11,153 bases of DNA from Clostridiales bacterium. Its GTDB lineage: Bacteria > Bacillota > Clostridia > Lachnospirales > WQUN01. The DNA is taken from positions 1 through 11,153 of the forward strand of contig JAISRJ010000333.1 of NCBI GenBank assembly GCA_031273705.1, read 5' to 3'. Shown piece after piece: positions 1-7,239 of the stretch; positions within the stretch are counted from its first letter, which is position 1, and each line of letters starts with the position of its first letter. Made by a program: the position numbers and the translations under genes. Under the pieces are notes generated by a model that was not told the DNA's origin, ran no database searches, and saw nothing but the letters and a program-made list of their open reading frames with translations.

Positions 1-1054
1 CCGCGCCTATTTCTTCAAGAAAAGCAATTTGAATCTCTAGGCATTGACCTTCCGCAGTTGCCCCCATCCAAATGTCGTCGGGCACATTTCCATGTTGCGC
101 AAGATAATCATGGTAAAGCTTGGAATGATACGAATCGTGCACGATGGTACTTGCGTACCATACCGTTTCGGAATTGGCGGTTTCACCAACCAAATAAGTC
201 GGAGGGCTGTAATTTGCCGCCATGCCGCTATATGAACTTTGCCGTATTATTCCTATGTACTTTGTCACCATTTTATAGCTGGCGATGGATTTCTCTTCTA
301 TAAGATCTAACGCGTCTTGCGTGTTTTTTGTAAAAACCGCGTCGCCCTCTATCTTTATCTTCGTCCAAGAACCAGCAGTAGAAGCCGGATTAGAGAAGTT
401 AGGAGCAAGGGTGGGCGATACTAAGTTATTCCATGTCGGTGTCGGTTTCGGTGTCGGTTTCGGTGTCGATATTGGTATTAGTGTTGATGTCGGTATTGGC
501 GCAGAAGTTGGCCTCACCGTTGGCCTCGCTGTTGCCGAATAGGCTGTTGCACCTATATAGGGCGCGTTAAAGGACACCAGTATTTCTTGCTTGTTGGGGT
601 ACCAGTATACCTTGCTTCCGAGAGCCTCGCTGGCAAATCTAAGCGGTACGTATGTTCTGCCGTTACGCTCAAATGGGGCGACATCCATAGTGTTTTCAGC
701 GCCGCTGGCAAAATAAACTGACTGGTTAAGAGTCATAATAATCACTTTATCGTTTACTTTAAGAGAGATTTGTTTGGTTGCCTCATCCCAGTCTACCTGG
801 CCGCCCATAGACTCGAGCAACGCTCTGGCGGGGATCATTGTGCGGTTATTAACCAGCATGGGAACCGTAACCCTGCCCGGATCAATTTCAAGCACCTCTC
901 CGTTTACATTCATGTACCTTGAGTTTACTCTCATTACTACATAGCTGGAACCATCTTTGGGAATTATAACTTCTGAGCCGGCGACATGAACAACATTGGT
1001 ACTTATACATAAAATAGCGGCAATGGCAAAAATAAACTGTAATTTCTTTAACAT
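1..1054 (-). CDS. Secreted copper-amine-oxidase-N 'stalk' domain protein, C-terminus beyond the window
   Basis: The open frame begins at an ATG at 1054, six bases after a strong GGAGGTG site, and is open at the left edge (351 codons seen). Residues 1-26 form a signal peptide (MLKK, then a hydrophobic core ending near HVAG). Residues about 28-163 match the copper amine oxidase N-terminal-like stalk domain of clostridial and Paenibacillus surface proteins: paired repeats with VNNRTMIPARALLESMG and NGRTYVPLRFASEALG, each followed by a W-containing strand. Despite the family name this domain implies no oxidase activity. A Pro/Thr linker (about 178-228, with KPTPKPTPT) leads to a C-terminal domain, about 230 onward, with a histidine cluster HDSYHSKLYHDY at 306-317 and the acidic stretch AEGQCLEIQ at 334-342. 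That could be a metal site resembling a zinc peptidase, but the usual HExxH glutamate is Asp here, so function is open. The protein is probably exported. It is transcribed away from the secretion operon. Confidence 0.88.
   Translation of the reverse strand, partial: MLKKLQFIFAIAAILCISTNVVHVAGSEVIIPKDGSSYVVMRVNSRYMNVNGEVLEIDPGRVTVPMLVNNRTMIPARALLESMGGQVDWDEATKQISLKVNDKVIIMTLNQSVYFASGAENTMDVAPFERNGRTYVPLRFASEALGSKVYWYPNKQEILVSFNAPYIGATAYSATARPTVRPTSAPIPTSTLIPISTPKPTPKPTPTWNNLVSPTLAPNFSNPASTAGSWTKIKIEGDAVFTKNTQDALDLIEEKSIASYKMVTKYIGIIRQSSYSGMAANYSPPTYLVGETANSETVWYASTIVHDSYHSKLYHDYLAQHGNVPDDIWMGATAEGQCLEIQIAFLEEIGA
435..469 (-). repeat. Short tandem repeat coding for the Thr-Pro linker
   Basis: A 12-bp unit (GGTGTCGGTTTC on the plus strand) is repeated about 2.5 times. 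On the minus strand it encodes alternating TP/KP residues (KPTPKPTPT) of the interdomain linker. Such units change copy number by slippage and simply lengthen or shorten the linker. Confidence 0.7.
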
Positions 1055-1059
1055 ATACA

Positions 1060-1108
1060 ACACCTCCACTTATAATATATTAATTGTATTACGCTATAGT
1101 GGAGGTGT
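1060..1108. repeat. Perfect 11-bp inverted repeat around the minus-strand promoter
   Basis: ACACCTCCACT at 1060-1070 is the exact reverse complement of AGTGGAGGTGT at 1098-1108, with a 27-bp spacer. The left arm covers the ribosome binding site of the minus-strand stalk gene and the right arm overlaps its -35 box by three bases. Since the predicted transcription start lies between the arms, only a DNA-level role (operator, looping) or a hairpin in longer read-through transcripts would make sense. Chance or duplication of an RBS-like sequence cannot be excluded. Confidence 0.6.
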
Positions 1109-1111
1109 CAA
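1083..1111 (-). promoter_or_regulatory. Sigma-A-type promoter of the stalk-domain gene
   Basis: Read on the minus strand there is a consensus -35 TTGACA (plus positions 1106-1111) and a near-consensus -10 TACAAT (1083-1088), separated by exactly 17 bases. The start of transcription would fall near 1076, giving a leader of only about 20 bases before the ATG at 1054. The right arm of an inverted repeat overlaps the -35 element, so a repressor could act here. The promoter match is seen directly; regulation is inferred. Confidence 0.75.
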
Positions 1112-1436
1112 AAGTAAAATAAGGAAAACACAGTCAATTAATTGTCTAAGAATGTAAATCACCTTTGCTAAAACAGGCAAATGTTAGATAGATAGTAATG
1201 GATATCGGCAGTATCGAAAGTAAAACATATAGTAAGTTTATACCACATTGTGCAATATTAGGAGAATTAATAGATTTAAGAGCCAGCCATATGTCACTTC
1301 ATTTGAATTCTGATCTCATCAATGCGTTCTTCTCCAAGTGAAACAATGCCCTTAGCGGCTAATTCCAGATCGTCTGGCATTAAATATTACCCTATCATTA
1401 TAACCTAAAAGTAAATTATATCAATCGCAAAAATAA
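1112..1436. other. Intergenic stretch with no supported gene
   Basis: This AT-rich stretch holds only two opposed mini-ORFs that overlap each other. On the plus strand 1198-1341 would encode 47 residues (starting MDIGSIESK, ending INAFFSK), without a convincing ribosome binding site. On the minus strand 1294-1380 would encode 28 residues (listed separately). There is a short AT palindrome at about 1134-1143 and no strong terminator or known RNA. Together with the remnant that follows, it looks like a decayed region between two divergent units. Confidence 0.5.
1294..1380 (-). CDS. Possible 28-residue peptide or gene fragment, unrecognised
   Basis: An ATG at 1380 opens a 28-codon frame with a polar, helix-like, gene-like composition: it begins MPDDLELAAKG, continues with GEERIDEIRI and ends in QMK before a TGA at 1294-1296. 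A weak AGGG-like element lies about 10 bases upstream and a stop codon precedes the ATG in frame. It is not recognised. It may be the surviving start of a decayed gene or a chance frame; the plus-strand mini-ORF overlaps it. Confidence 0.2.
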   Translation of the reverse strand: MPDDLELAAKGIVSLGEERIDEIRIQMK

Positions 1437-1732
1437 GCGGTCGATATTCAACTGATTATTTCCTGGTGCGTGAACGACCCCGGCGCAAGCGCCGAGGCTT
1501 CTAAGGTTGCCCTGCAAAATGTCGCTAAACGACTTGATTCGGATTCCAAAAAGACATATAATGAGTCCGCAAACCTTAAAGACATCATGTGCTGGCCATG
1601 GACTGTATCTGCGGCAAGTTGCCCAGACTGCCCGAACTGATTGAAGCGTACGAGGCAGCCGGTGCTCTAATTATTCCCAATTTCATGCTCGCCGCGTTTT
1701 GTGATGCGCTTGATTCAGTATCGGAAAGTTAG
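1437..1732 (+). pseudogene. Frame-broken coding remnant, family unrecognised
   Basis: Two adjacent plus-strand frames have strongly protein-like composition but no start codon that makes sense. The first (open from 1437 after a TAA) reads through WCVNDPGASAEASKVALQ and RLDSDSKKTYNESANLKDIM to about 1589. The second, in another frame from about 1583, continues VLAMDCICGKLPRLPELIEA and AGALIIPNFMLAAFCDALD to a TAG at 1730-1732. The join falls at about 1583-1589, as expected for a one-base insertion or two-base deletion. With no ATG or ribosome site upstream this looks like the C-terminal part of a lost gene. I do not recognise the family. A GC hairpin at 1481-1494 belongs to the coding remnant rather than to a terminator. 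Confidence 0.4.
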
Positions 1733-1822
1733 AGTGGCGTTATCTGAATGGTCTTGCTGACAACCGCACTCCCGCAATAGTAAAAAAAACCGATTTTATA
1801 TATGGATTATTTTTGAATATGA

Positions 1823-1831
1823 TGTTATAAT
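1823..1831 (+). promoter_or_regulatory. Extended -10 promoter for the kinase/secretion operon
   Basis: TGTTATAAT is a perfect TATAAT (1826-1831) with the TG of an extended -10 at 1823-1824. The -35 position (about 1803-1808, TGGATT) is weak, which fits an extended -10 promoter. The start would be near 1838, leaving a leader of about 50 bases with a T-rich run before the kinase ATG at 1888. No other convincing promoter was seen between the downstream genes, so it may drive all four. Confidence 0.5.
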
Positions 1832-1887
1832 TCAACTTATTATGTTAAGGATAAATTTTGGTTTTTTTCCTATACTGAGAGGTGTGT

Positions 1888-4395
1888 ATGTATCTTGAAT
1901 ATATTTTTATGATGATCGGCATTATCAGCGCCTTGGCGGCTTTAGTTCTTTTGCTACGACTGGTAATTACCCGTAATAAATTCAGAATATATCATAAGAT
2001 CCTTTCTGATCAGACAGATACGTTGGATATTACGTCTATCAGCGCGACTATGAAAATCGGCGCCGCTACCCCTCAATCCATCGTCGCCGGAATTATTAAA
2101 ACACAGACGCAAATGATGGAAAACACAGGCGAATTGACACCCCAACAGTCTTTGGAAACGTCGCGGCAGCCGGAACTTGTCTCGGAAGATTCACCGGAGC
2201 AAATCAAAGAATTGAAATCCGGAGAGTTTCTCTTCGACGGTAAATACAGAATTGAGCGTGAAATTTTTGGCGGCGGTATGAGCCGGATATTTCTTGCTCG
2301 CAATACAAAGCTTAACAATCAATGGATTGTTAAATTTGTTCATAATACTACCGGAGAACTGGCAAACGAAGAGAATATTCTAAAGCATCTTAACCATACA
2401 AATTTACCTAGTATTATAGATATATTTCGGGATGATTACGGTACATATTTGGTCGAAAGTTATATAGAAGGGTTAAGCCTTTGGGATGTTGAAAAATCTG
2501 AAGCTCAAGTCAGCCAGAGCAATATTGTGGATTGGTTTACTCAGCTTGCGCAAGTTATGGCTTATCTGCACAGCATCAAACCTTATCCCATTATCCACTG
2601 CGACCTAAAGCCTTCCAACATAATGATTACCCCGGATAAAAATCTGGTACTTATTGATTTTGGTATCTCAAAATTCGCGCACGACGGCGACGACCAATAC
2701 AAGGCCGTTACATATAAATACGCGGCGCCCGAACAGTTGAAGCATCGTGTGAAAAGTGAATACATATCTATTATAAAAGATAGGTTTGGCGAGTTGCCTG
2801 AAGAACGTGCCGATTGGCATATTGATGAGCGAACAGATATTTTTAGCATGGGCGTTATAATGCACGAGTTGGTCACTGGCTACATACCTCTTAAATACAG
2901 AAAAAGTCGGCTGTATGAACGCGTTTCTTTTGATATAGCAAAGATTATCGAACGATGTATAGAATTAGATCCAAATGACCGTTATCAGAATGTAAAAGAT
3001 ATTTTGATAGATCTTGAAAAGGCGAAATCTTCCATAAGCAATATGGTAAAATCTATCATGTTGCGGCGGATATCCGCCGCAGGTGTGATTATGTTTATGC
3101 TGATCTCCGCCGCTGCTTTCGCGGGGAGTATCTATGTAATAAACCAAGAAAATCTGGCGGTAATTAAACTCTCCCCCTCGCTTATTACTGTTACGGAACA
3201 GGAGTCCGCTCCCTTTTCCATTGACAAATATCTGCCGGATGGAGAACAGGAAGTTATAAACGCCTCCGAAATTCGATGGACTTTTGAAGACGAGAATGTG
3301 GCGCGCATTAGCGGCGATTCTGTAGTAGGTCTTAACGAGGGTGAAACATCCGTCACCGGATATTACAAAAATAAATTAATCAGTTTGGGATTAAGGGTTG
3401 TAAAACCTACCGAAACATCCACGAAAATATCACTCAACTACAATCTGCCTTTTATGACTGTCTCTTTCGCGGGGCTGAACGAGTTTGGAGAGAAAGACGG
3501 TAACGTAAATGAGGCGAGCTTTACGACCCCCTCCAGCATTTCCGAAGACAGCGAAGGCAATGTTTATTTAATTGATCATATGAAAATCCGTAGGATCTCA
3601 CCGGATGGGGCAGTGACATCATTTGCCTTTGAGCAGGAATTCATTAAACCGGAGTTAATTCGATGTTCCGGTACAGACATTTATATTACAACCGAACCGT
3701 GGTTTGATTCTGAGGAACAGTTTTACAAGTTTGCTCTGATAAGGATGCGGGATATTAATCAGTCGAATACAGAAATTGTGTATTTAGGTGATGGGGATTT
3801 TACACATATTGATGATTTTTATGTTGTGTATGACGACACCGGTAATTATATATATTATTTGGAAAGCGTTGACATGGAAAACGCAACACACTTGAAAGTA
3901 ATAGATCTTAATTCCGGTGAAAACAGCCTATTGTATTCGGGGTTTGAGCATGGGGACTCATTAGGCGATTACACTATGGCGTTTGGGGGTGATAGAATTT
4001 ATGTCGCCGAAGCCGAAAGCGGACTCATCCAGTATTTTGACATGAAAGATAGGACGGTTAAAAACTTGGCGGGGATTTTTGGCGACAGGCATTTTGTGGA
4101 CGGCGTTGCGCCTAGGTTTTATGAAATTCTAAGACTAAAGGTGAAAGACCAAGACTTGTATGTGCTGGACTTTAATATTTTACGCAGAGTAAATATTGAA
4201 GATGGAACTTTTTATAATACGGAAACGCTTGTGGGCGAACCTGTGGCGGATTTTAATCCGCGCCCGCGTGACGGTTCCGCGTGGGATACGGTATTTGTGC
4301 ATAGCGTGCTGGCGGATTTTCTTGTTCGGGATGAGGAACTGATCATCACCGACCCAAAGAACGGGGTTATCCGAAAAGCCGTACTGGATTACTAA
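1888..4395 (+). CDS. Membrane Ser/Thr protein kinase with Ig-like and NHL-propeller ectodomain
   Basis: The ATG at 1888 was chosen because AGAGG lies five bases upstream; a GTG at 1882 overlaps that site and is unlikely. Of 835 residues, about 6-27 form a TM helix followed by basic residues. Residues about 119-378 are a Hanks-type kinase: Gly loop FGGGMSRI (127-134), VK lysine 149, Glu 161, catalytic HCDLKPSN (237-244), DFG (257-259), APE (280-282) and DIFSMG. All catalytic residues are present, so it should be active; HCD in place of HRD makes it a non-RD kinase. About 17 extra residues seem inserted after APE. A second TM (395-418) leads outside to a Big_2-like Ig domain (about 426-506) and NHL-like propeller blades (about 526-833; SEGNVYLIDHMKIRRISPDG is a typical NHL strand). 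No PASTA repeats occur. It heads an operon with two FHA-containing genes, its likely phosphothreonine readers. Confidence 0.92.
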   Translation: MYLEYIFMMIGIISALAALVLLLRLVITRNKFRIYHKILSDQTDTLDITSISATMKIGAATPQSIVAGIIKTQTQMMENTGELTPQQSLETSRQPELVSEDSPEQIKELKSGEFLFDGKYRIEREIFGGGMSRIFLARNTKLNNQWIVKFVHNTTGELANEENILKHLNHTNLPSIIDIFRDDYGTYLVESYIEGLSLWDVEKSEAQVSQSNIVDWFTQLAQVMAYLHSIKPYPIIHCDLKPSNIMITPDKNLVLIDFGISKFAHDGDDQYKAVTYKYAAPEQLKHRVKSEYISIIKDRFGELPEERADWHIDERTDIFSMGVIMHELVTGYIPLKYRKSRLYERVSFDIAKIIERCIELDPNDRYQNVKDILIDLEKAKSSISNMVKSIMLRRISAAGVIMFMLISAAAFAGSIYVINQENLAVIKLSPSLITVTEQESAPFSIDKYLPDGEQEVINASEIRWTFEDENVARISGDSVVGLNEGETSVTGYYKNKLISLGLRVVKPTETSTKISLNYNLPFMTVSFAGLNEFGEKDGNVNEASFTTPSSISEDSEGNVYLIDHMKIRRISPDGAVTSFAFEQEFIKPELIRCSGTDIYITTEPWFDSEEQFYKFALIRMRDINQSNTEIVYLGDGDFTHIDDFYVVYDDTGNYIYYLESVDMENATHLKVIDLNSGENSLLYSGFEHGDSLGDYTMAFGGDRIYVAEAESGLIQYFDMKDRTVKNLAGIFGDRHFVDGVAPRFYEILRLKVKDQDLYVLDFNILRRVNIEDGTFYNTETLVGEPVADFNPRPRDGSAWDTVFVHSVLADFLVRDEELIITDPKNGVIRKAVLDY

Positions 4396-4425
4396 TCAAC
4401 ACTTTAAAAAGATACAATAGCTGGT

Positions 4426-4457
4426 TTTCAAAAACTCGGGTATCCAACTTTTTGAAA
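4426..4457 (+). repeat. AT-rich inverted repeat between the kinase and SLH genes
   Basis: TTTCAAAAA (4426-4434) and TTTTTGAAA (4449-4457) form a perfect 9-bp stem with a 14-base loop, just ahead of the SLH-gene ribosome site. The stem is almost all A/T and is not followed by a T run, so it is a poor terminator. It could tune processing or stability of the transcript between the two genes. Confidence 0.3.
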
Positions 4458-4464
4458 TTATAAT

Positions 4465-4471
4465 GGGGAGG
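4465..4471 (+). promoter_or_regulatory. Ribosome binding site within a 16-bp leader shared with the ATPase gene
   Basis: GGGGAGG sits five bases before the ATG. The 16 bases at 4462-4477 match 7219-7234, ahead of the EssC-like gene, at 15 of 16 positions. Confidence 0.75.
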
Positions 4472-4476
4472 ACATT

Positions 4477-6702
4477 ATGAAAAACCGTACTTGGTTCAAG
4501 AAAGCAACATATGCTCTAGTCGCAATCTTAATTATCGGAGGCGTTAGTACTTCAAATGTTATAGCTTCTTCATCCTCAAACTACACGTTGAACATCACAG
4601 CGTCATCGGCTATCACTAAATCTGCAAGTGATACCGTCCCCGTGGGGTCACTGTACGCGGCTCTTTATACGTTGGTTAAAGACAGCAAAATCGGTGAACC
4701 TTTTAGTTCTCTGGTTACCACATTCTTGGACGACGGAACAAATAATCCATCCGGTCTGAGAAATTATGTGACGACATCCCCATCATATGCCAGGGCTATT
4801 AACACTCAGTTAACCGACGTTGTTGGTCAAGTGGTGGTTTGGAATTTTAACGATGATATTTTCGACTTTACAGCCGAAGCGGCTGTAAATAATTCCAGTG
4901 GCAGTTACACGATTGACTTGACACTAACGGCTAAGATCACATCCGTATCATTTTCAAAATCCAGTGTTGGTTCAACCGAATACCTTTATGACGCTATATT
5001 TAGCGCGATAGACAGCGAGTTTGATACAAGATTAAACCAATACGGTCTTTCCGGTGATTATATTGGCACCATTAAAACTTCCTTTAATGAGCTGTCGGAC
5101 ATAAGCGCTTATATTAACCCCACCAGCTCTACACTATCAAATAAGACCGCGTATGTCGGCGACGCGGCTGATTCGTCCTTTACAGTTGAGTATCAGGGTT
5201 TAAAGGCAGAGGTAACGGTTTCTTCTTCCTCATCCTCCGACTCAACAACTACATCCTCTAAATCAACTGACTCAACCGGATCGGTATACAATACGCCAAC
5301 ACCAACGCCGACACCGCTCCCGAATATTATAGAGGGTGTCGATTTTGGTAAACTGGATACGGTAAATAATGAAGATAAGGCTAAGGAGACCGTTTCCGAA
5401 CTTCTAGATTCTTTAACAACGACCGAAAAACAGAATTTTGAAGAAATGAAATATGTACAGCGATTTGCGGAGCGGGCTGTTGAAACCGCCACCACTATAC
5501 AGTTAAATTCTAATGCTATAATATTAAATGACGAGTTGCTTAAAACTGCCTCCGAAAACGCTTTAATTTTGGCGAAAGAGTTGGATTTGTCGCTTAACAG
5601 CGCGGGCCTGGATACCGGTCGCGCGTTTGAAACCACTCTACGGGTCGTCACATCTTCAAACAGCGCTAATGTGATAATAGATAAATCTGTCGCGAATTTG
5701 GACGTAGATAAATTTACCGTCTGTGTGGGTTATGTGGAAGTTGTTATTCCAAAGGCATCCGCGGACCAAGAATTTTCTTTTACAGTCAGTCAAGATATCC
5801 GTTCGCTTGCGTCGCTTGCGTTTAACAATATCCAGGCCAGACCCGAGCTTTCCGTAATGAAGGCGGGCGGAATGGCTTATGATTTGGGGTTGGACAGCGT
5901 ACAATTATTGGCCGCCCAAAGCCCGAGTGAAACAAAAGGGGCTTCTATAAAGCTCTCAAAAGAGTTGAATAAAAAGATTTATGTGGGTATACCCGCCTTG
6001 GAGAATGTGGATGAAGACAAACAATCCGCGTTTAACAGCAAGGGTACCAACATGGGTGGGGTACATAATCCTGTAACGGGCAATAACTTGATACCGGTCA
6101 CAGCCAGCGAGACTTTAGTCAACAGAGAAGTTACAGCCAATTTTTCTGATATCGCAAGTTGTGCTAAAGAAGTGCGCGACGCTATATTATATTTAAGGGC
6201 TAAAGGTCGAGTGAGCGGAAAATCCGGCGACGAGTTCGCGCCGGCTGACCAGGTAACACGAGCGGAATATGCCAGTATGTTGCTAAGATCTATGGGCTTC
6301 GACGCGCCATACGACGGTAAGACCAGCTTTTCGGACGTCTCGGTGGGTTCTTGGTATGCCGCGGCGGCAAACCAGGCCAACGCCAGCGGCGTAATAAAAG
6401 GCTATGAGGATAATACCTTCAAACCTTTAAAACTTATACCCAAAGTAGAATTTATGGCTATCTCCGGACGGGGACTTAATAAATTACACAAATATAACAC
6501 TAATGAGAGCAATGCCGCAAGCACTTTGTCAAAATTCAGTGATGCCGCTTCTATCGCGTCTTGGGCTAAAATAGACATAGCCCGAATGGTTCAGGCTAAG
6601 ATGTTCCGCGGTTCTGACGCCGCGAGTTTTCAGCCTCAGCTTATCATGGACAGAGGCGATTCGGCGTATGTTATCTATAAACTGTATAGAGAAATTTTCT
6701 AA
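4477..6702 (+). CDS. Secreted SLH-anchored surface protein, 741 residues
   Basis: The ATG at 4477 follows GGGGAGG by five bases. Residues 1-30 are a signal peptide (MKNRTWFKK, hydrophobic core, cleavage near VIA-SSS). Residues about 35-247 form an unrecognised Ser/Thr-rich extracellular region. A low-complexity linker follows (about 248-283, poly-Ser then TPTPTPTPLP), then a second unrecognised region (284-553) rich in beta strands. Three S-layer homology repeats end the protein: about 556-606 (with TRAE at 594-597), 617-667 (FSDVSVGSWYAAAANQA, then GVIKGYEDNTFKP) and 687-738. Repeats two and three lack a clean TRAE motif (PKVE, DRGD), so wall affinity may rest mainly on the first. SLH domains bind pyruvylated secondary cell-wall polymers, placing this protein on the cell wall. 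Its place between a kinase gene and secretion genes suggests an envelope part, sensor partner or wall adaptor of the system; this is inference. Confidence 0.88.
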   Translation: MKNRTWFKKATYALVAILIIGGVSTSNVIASSSSNYTLNITASSAITKSASDTVPVGSLYAALYTLVKDSKIGEPFSSLVTTFLDDGTNNPSGLRNYVTTSPSYARAINTQLTDVVGQVVVWNFNDDIFDFTAEAAVNNSSGSYTIDLTLTAKITSVSFSKSSVGSTEYLYDAIFSAIDSEFDTRLNQYGLSGDYIGTIKTSFNELSDISAYINPTSSTLSNKTAYVGDAADSSFTVEYQGLKAEVTVSSSSSSDSTTTSSKSTDSTGSVYNTPTPTPTPLPNIIEGVDFGKLDTVNNEDKAKETVSELLDSLTTTEKQNFEEMKYVQRFAERAVETATTIQLNSNAIILNDELLKTASENALILAKELDLSLNSAGLDTGRAFETTLRVVTSSNSANVIIDKSVANLDVDKFTVCVGYVEVVIPKASADQEFSFTVSQDIRSLASLAFNNIQARPELSVMKAGGMAYDLGLDSVQLLAAQSPSETKGASIKLSKELNKKIYVGIPALENVDEDKQSAFNSKGTNMGGVHNPVTGNNLIPVTASETLVNREVTANFSDIASCAKEVRDAILYLRAKGRVSGKSGDEFAPADQVTRAEYASMLLRSMGFDAPYDGKTSFSDVSVGSWYAAAANQANASGVIKGYEDNTFKPLKLIPKVEFMAISGRGLNKLHKYNTNESNAASTLSKFSDAASIASWAKIDIARMVQAKMFRGSDAASFQPQLIMDRGDSAYVIYKLYREIF

Positions 6703-6766
6703 CAGGGATACTATTAATGAGAAATATTTTAATATGAGCAAAACCATAAGGAATTGAGGTCATAAC

Positions 6767-7168
6767 TTGAGCGGCGGCTTTTTAAAGAAATTGTTTTTTA
6801 ACGAAGACGAGCAAGTTAAAATTAAAAAACCCGGAGGCAAACAGAGATCAAAAGCTGTGCCTACTATAGAGTTGGATATTAAAAGTAACCACTCGGAGTA
6901 CAGGGTAGAAGTGCGCACTTTTCCGTGCGTTATTGGAAGAAATAAACAGGCGCATGTATTCTTGGAGGATGTCAGCGTCAGCAGACCTCACGCGAGTATC
7001 GATTTGATCGACGGGGCTTTTATAATAATCGACCACAATTCGGAAAACGGCGTAATCGTGTCCGGAGCGGCTGTGCCCTCCGGACATTCACGCCGCATAT
7101 ATGAAGGGGACACAATCAAAATGGGAAGATCCGAATTATTCATTAATAAAATCATAATACCGAACTGA
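6767..7168 (+). CDS. Small single-FHA-domain protein, 133 residues
   Basis: The start is a TTG at 6767, seven bases after GAGG; no better in-frame ATG lies before the domain. The first 40 residues are charged and carry no TM segment or signal peptide, so the protein is cytoplasmic. Residues about 46-130 form a forkhead-associated domain with the phosphothreonine-binding signature intact: GR (57-58), SRPHA (72-76) and NG (94-95). FHA domains bind phosphothreonine peptides made by Hanks kinases, and such a kinase is encoded two genes upstream. The next gene is an EssC-type secretion ATPase that itself carries FHA domains. It may be an adaptor that links kinase output to the secretion motor, comparable in logic to Fha of type VI systems or FhaA/GarA of Actinobacteria; the partner is inferred. 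Confidence 0.9.
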   Translation: MSGGFLKKLFFNEDEQVKIKKPGGKQRSKAVPTIELDIKSNHSEYRVEVRTFPCVIGRNKQAHVFLEDVSVSRPHASIDLIDGAFIIIDHNSENGVIVSGAAVPSGHSRRIYEGDTIKMGRSELFINKIIIPN

Positions 7169-7221
7169 TATTTCTGCAGTTTCAACTCCGATTTTACTCA
7201 AAAGAATTTAAATGGAGAAAT

Positions 7222-7228
7222 GGGGGGG
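7222..7228 (+). promoter_or_regulatory. Unusual all-G ribosome binding site of the EssC-like gene
   Basis: Seven consecutive G's lie 11 bases before the ATG at 7240. The usual A of GGAGG is replaced by G and the spacing is long, so initiation is probably weaker than for the SLH gene, whose leader is otherwise almost identical. No in-frame ATG, GTG or TTG lies closer to the site. Confidence 0.5.
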
Positions 7229-7239
7229 ACATTACATTT

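Noticed and set aside
285..542. Plus-strand frame rich in Gly-Val repeats (GVGFGVGFGVDIG)
   Set aside because: It is the antisense shadow of the Thr-Pro linker repeat in the minus-strand stalk gene.
1481..1494. GC hairpin CGGCGCAAGCGCCG as a terminator
   Set aside because: No T run follows and it lies inside the coding remnant, where it encodes part of a protein-like stretch.
1882..1887. GTG at 1882 as the kinase start
   Set aside because: It overlaps the GAGAGG ribosome site, which is correctly spaced for the ATG at 1888.
4426..4457. 9-bp inverted repeat as a Rho-independent terminator
   Set aside because: The stem is almost entirely A/T and no T tract follows; listed only as a weak repeat.
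5193..5651. Minus-strand 152-residue frame with a GVGVGVGV run
   Set aside because: Shadow of the TPTPTPTP linker and its surroundings in the SLH protein gene; no ribosome site.
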